From Calditerrivibrio sp. (GTDB lineage Bacteria; Chrysiogenota; Deferribacteres; Deferribacterales; Calditerrivibrionaceae), in assembly GCA_020217115.1 (NCBI GenBank), contig JAIWOA010000087.1:1-18111 (forward strand): DNA of 18,111 nucleotides, written 5' to 3'. The notes below the pieces were generated by a model that was given only the letters and a program-made list of their open reading frames with translations, ran no database searches and had not been told where the DNA came from. Both the position numbers and the translations under genes were made by a program. Positions 15,741 to 18,111 of this stretch are shown piece by piece (position 1 is the first letter of the stretch; every line of letters starts with the position of its first letter).

Positions 15741-17042
15741 ATGAATTATTGGCAGAAAGATGAAGAAACCATGTCTATTGATGAAATAAAACAACTTCAA
15801 CTTGAAAGGCTTCAATCTGTTCTTTATAGAGCCTATGAGAATGTTTCCTTTTATAAAAAGAAGTTTAATGAGTCTAATCTATCACCTGATGATTGTCGTA
15901 AACTCTCAGATATTTCAAAATTTCCCTTTACATACAAAAATGATTTGAGGGACAACTACCCCTATGGAATGTTTGCTGTGCCTTTGAGGGATATCGTTCG
16001 TATACATTCATCGAGTGGTACAACAGGGAAACCTACGGTTGTGGGGTATACTAAAAATGATCTTGAAAACTGGAAAGATCTGGTTGCAAGAATAATGGTT
16101 GCTGGAGGGGTTTCAAAGAATGATATCGTTCATATAGCTTTTACCTATGGTCTTTTTACTGGTGGATTTGGGTTACACTATGCTGCAGAACATATAGGTG
16201 CATCTGTTATACCAGTTTCAAGTGGTAACACTAAAAGACAGATAATGATTATGCAGGATTATAGAAGCTCTGTGCTGGTAAGTACCCCATCATATGCTCT
16301 TCATATTGCAGAAACCCTTGAAAAGTTAAATCTTACTAAAAATGATATCCATTTAAAATATGCTCTGTTAGGCAGTGAACCATGGGGAGAAAAAATTAGA
16401 GAAGAGGTGGAGAAAAAACTTGGTGTAATTGCAACGGATAACTATGGTTTATCTGAGGTAATGGGTCCGGGTGTTTCTGGTGAGTGTATTTACAAAAATG
16501 GGTTACATATCAATGAAGACCATTTTTATGTCGAAATAATAGATCCTGAAACAGGAGAGGTTCTACCTGAAGGTGAAAAGGGTGAGCTTGTTATTACCAC
16601 TCTTACAAGGGAAGCAATGCCCCTCATAAGATATAGAACAAGGGATATTACACGATTATATAGGGATAACTGCCCTTGTGGAAGGAGATTAATAAAGATG
16701 GATAAACCATCTGGAAGAACTGATGATATGGTAATCGTCAATGGTGTCAATGTATTCCCAACACAAATTGAAGAAGTACTTAAACAATTTGATGAAACTA
16801 CACCTCATTACATGGTTTTTCTAAAGAAAAAAGGCAAATTAGATATGCTTGAGATAGATATTGAGATGACAGAAAATCTCTTTTTTGATGAGATGAAGAA
16901 GCAGAAGGAGATTCTGGAGATGGTAACTGAAAGGATGTTTAATGTTCTTGGGATAAAACCTAAAATAAAGTTTGTGGAACCAAAAAGTATTGAAAGATTT
17001 GAAGGGAAGGCTAAAAGGATAGTTGATCTTAGAGATGAGTGA
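15741..17042 (+). CDS. paaK: Phenylacetate-CoA ligase family protein (second copy)
   Basis: A 433-residue adenylate-forming ligase, paralogue of the protein at 8468-9772. H89 and SSGTTGKPT form the phosphate loop, [14 protein letters not shown] and RYRTRD follow, then a C-x-CGR segment, and the catalytic lysine near the C-terminus is in EGKAKR. It departs from the first copy in the segment that helps form the acyl pocket in this family: [18 protein letters not shown] here against [18 protein letters not shown] there. It may therefore use another aryl or acyl acid. ATG 15741 is chosen because GGGAGAG at 15729-15735 lies five bases upstream; an in-frame TTG at 15705 lies inside livF and adds no family sequence. 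The next gene overlaps it by 8 bases. Confidence 0.9.
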   Translation: MNYWQKDEETMSIDEIKQLQLERLQSVLYRAYENVSFYKKKFNESNLSPDDCRKLSDISKFPFTYKNDLRDNYPYGMFAVPLRDIVRIHSSSGTTGKPTVVGYTKNDLENWKDLVARIMVAGGVSKNDIVHIAFTYGLFTGGFGLHYAAEHIGASVIPVSSGNTKRQIMIMQDYRSSVLVSTPSYALHIAETLEKLNLTKNDIHLKYALLGSEPWGEKIREEVEKKLGVIATDNYGLSEVMGPGVSGECIYKNGLHINEDHFYVEIIDPETGEVLPEGEKGELVITTLTREAMPLIRYRTRDITRLYRDNCPCGRRLIKMDKPSGRTDDMVIVNGVNVFPTQIEEVLKQFDETTPHYMVFLKKKGKLDMLEIDIEMTENLFFDEMKKQKEILEMVTERMFNVLGIKPKIKFVEPKSIERFEGKAKRIVDLRDE

Positions 17043-17616
17043 ACATAACGGATTGGTAAATTTCTTCTTTGAATCGGGTATATTGCAGTCTTTGAAAAGA
17101 TCCGGGAATATTTTTCTTGGTTCTGGAGATCAAAATGTAGCCTCACATATCTTTAGAACTGCTGTCATAGCCTATACAATGGCGTATATTTTAAATGCAA
17201 ACAAGGAAAAGGTTTTAATAACTGCATTGTTTCATGATATTGAGGAAACAAGGATTGGTGATTTAAATTATCTTCAACAGATGTATGTTAGATCTGATGA
17301 CAGTAGAGCATTAGCAGATCAATTGAAAGGTTTGCCTATAGAAAAGGAGATAGGAGATCTGATTAAAGATTATGGGAAACTTGAAACAATAGAATCACAA
17401 ATAGTCAAAGATGCAGATACCTTAGAGCTTATTTTATATCTGAAAGAACAGTACGATAAAGGTAATAAACAGGCTCTAAATTGGATAAATGCTGCAAAGA
17501 AAAGGTTAATTACAGAACTTGGTAAAGAGATTGCTGTTTCAATAGAAAATAGCAATTACTACGATTGGTGGTACAATATAAGGGATGATTGGGAGAATGG
17601 AAGCAAAGAGTGGTGA
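17035..17616 (+). CDS. HD-domain phosphohydrolase, YfbR/HDDC2-like
   Basis: A 193-residue cytoplasmic protein of the HD superfamily, closest by eye to the group of E. coli 5'-deoxynucleotidase YfbR and HDDC2. Metal ligands are present: H38 in ASHIFRTA, H67-D68 in [13 protein letters not shown], and D126 in [10 protein letters not shown], all at the usual spacing. Such enzymes remove phosphate from deoxynucleoside monophosphates; the exact substrate here is not shown. ATG 17035 is preferred over an in-frame TTG at 17023. It overlaps the ligase stop by 8 bases and its own stop lies inside the next gene. The link to the transporter genes may be only positional. Confidence 0.85.
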   Translation: MSEHNGLVNFFFESGILQSLKRSGNIFLGSGDQNVASHIFRTAVIAYTMAYILNANKEKVLITALFHDIEETRIGDLNYLQQMYVRSDDSRALADQLKGLPIEKEIGDLIKDYGKLETIESQIVKDADTLELILYLKEQYDKGNKQALNWINAAKKRLITELGKEIAVSIENSNYYDWWYNIRDDWENGSKEW

Positions 17617-18111
17617 AGATATAAAAGTTCCAGGTTTAATGGATACTTTTCTTATCTGTCTAAAGATGATCTTTTTATCTGAAAAATCTCTTTTCAGGCT
17701 TATTATTGATAGTAGACTTAACTATAATCTTGTAACAATATTCCTTTTGACAATTCTGGTACCATACAAACCATTTAAAGGTGATGGTGTCTATGACGTT
17801 GAGAATATTTTTTCAGGGTTAATTATGACGTTTTTTTTCATTGTATTTTTGTATATTTTTCTACCTAAAAAAAATCTCCCTTTATCCTCTTTCTTAAGAT
17901 TATTTGTATCCTTTGAAGTAATATCTATATTTTCACCTATCAGTTTCCTTTTGAAAAAAGAATACCTCATTTTTTTCAGTATTTTTCTTTTACTCTGGTA
18001 CCTTTTTTTGTCAGTTTTTGTCTTCTCTAAAATATCGGGGTTAAGTCGTACTAAAAGTGTTGCATTTGTGATAATGAGTTACATATTGTCAAATTTTATA
18101 ATACTGTTTTT
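17597..18111 (+). CDS. Membrane protein, possibly Yip1-like (3' end cut by window edge)
   Basis: The frame is open from ATG 17597 to the window end, at least 171 codons with no stop. After a polar start ([13 protein letters not shown]) come several hydrophobic segments, including NLVTIFLLTILV, GLIMTFFFIVFLYIFLP, LIFFSIFLLLWYLFLSVFVF and VAFVIMSYILSNFIILFF, so it is a polytopic membrane protein. The plan of short soluble N-terminus plus clustered helices recalls bacterial Yip1-domain proteins, but I cannot confirm that. ATG 17597 overlaps the HD gene by 20 bases and has GGGAG only one base upstream; ATG 17639 is an alternative start with a weak AGG four bases before it. Confidence 0.75.
   Translation, partial: MEAKSGEDIKVPGLMDTFLICLKMIFLSEKSLFRLIIDSRLNYNLVTIFLLTILVPYKPFKGDGVYDVENIFSGLIMTFFFIVFLYIFLPKKNLPLSSFLRLFVSFEVISIFSPISFLLKKEYLIFFSIFLLLWYLFLSVFVFSKISGLSRTKSVAFVIMSYILSNFIILF

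Overview
The window is AT-rich and gene-dense. Every gene I can support lies on the + strand, most junctions are short overlaps, and AUA codons are frequent. The gene content (tandem LivK-type binding proteins with a full Liv ABC transporter between two PaaK-type ligases and an ACT protein, plus a NIF3 / zinc-ribbon / RNase HI run) suggests an anaerobic Gram-negative bacterium of the Deferribacterota or a delta-proteobacterial type. The lipoprotein and the two exported binding proteins fit a Gram-negative envelope. The assignment is inferred from gene content and style, not from any marker gene.

Region 1 (1-631): the 3' part of an uncharacterised conserved gene cut by the left edge. A good sigma70-type promoter follows, with its -35 box over that gene's stop codon. 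It drives a CAU-anticodon tRNA whose acceptor stem looks more like tRNA-Ile2 (lysidine type) than tRNA-Met.

Region 2 (652-8374): a tightly packed run with no visible terminator. It holds a NIF3/DUF34 metal-binding protein, a coiled-coil zinc-ribbon protein, an RNase HI that appears to start at a non-canonical AUU or AUA codon, a histidine-kinase-like protein with a dead receiver and no ATPase domain, a 912-residue TPR lipoprotein, a small membrane protein, and a nucleoside-recognition/Gate-type membrane protein.

Region 3 (8375-18111): a 93-bp intergenic stretch with promoter-like and AT-only palindromic sequence opens a second operon: paaK-like ligase, tandem ACT protein, two LivK paralogues, livH, livM, livG, livF, a second paaK-like ligase, an HD-domain phosphohydrolase, and a membrane protein cut by the right edge. 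The layout suggests import of an amino acid or aromatic acid by Liv, CoA activation of an aryl acid by the ligases, and ligand sensing by the ACT protein. The substrate is not known from the sequence.

I saw no mobile element, CRISPR array, rRNA or phage feature. The most notable points are the non-AUG rnhA start, the kinase-like protein without a kinase domain, the tRNA identity question, and the paired divergent ligases and binding proteins around one transporter.
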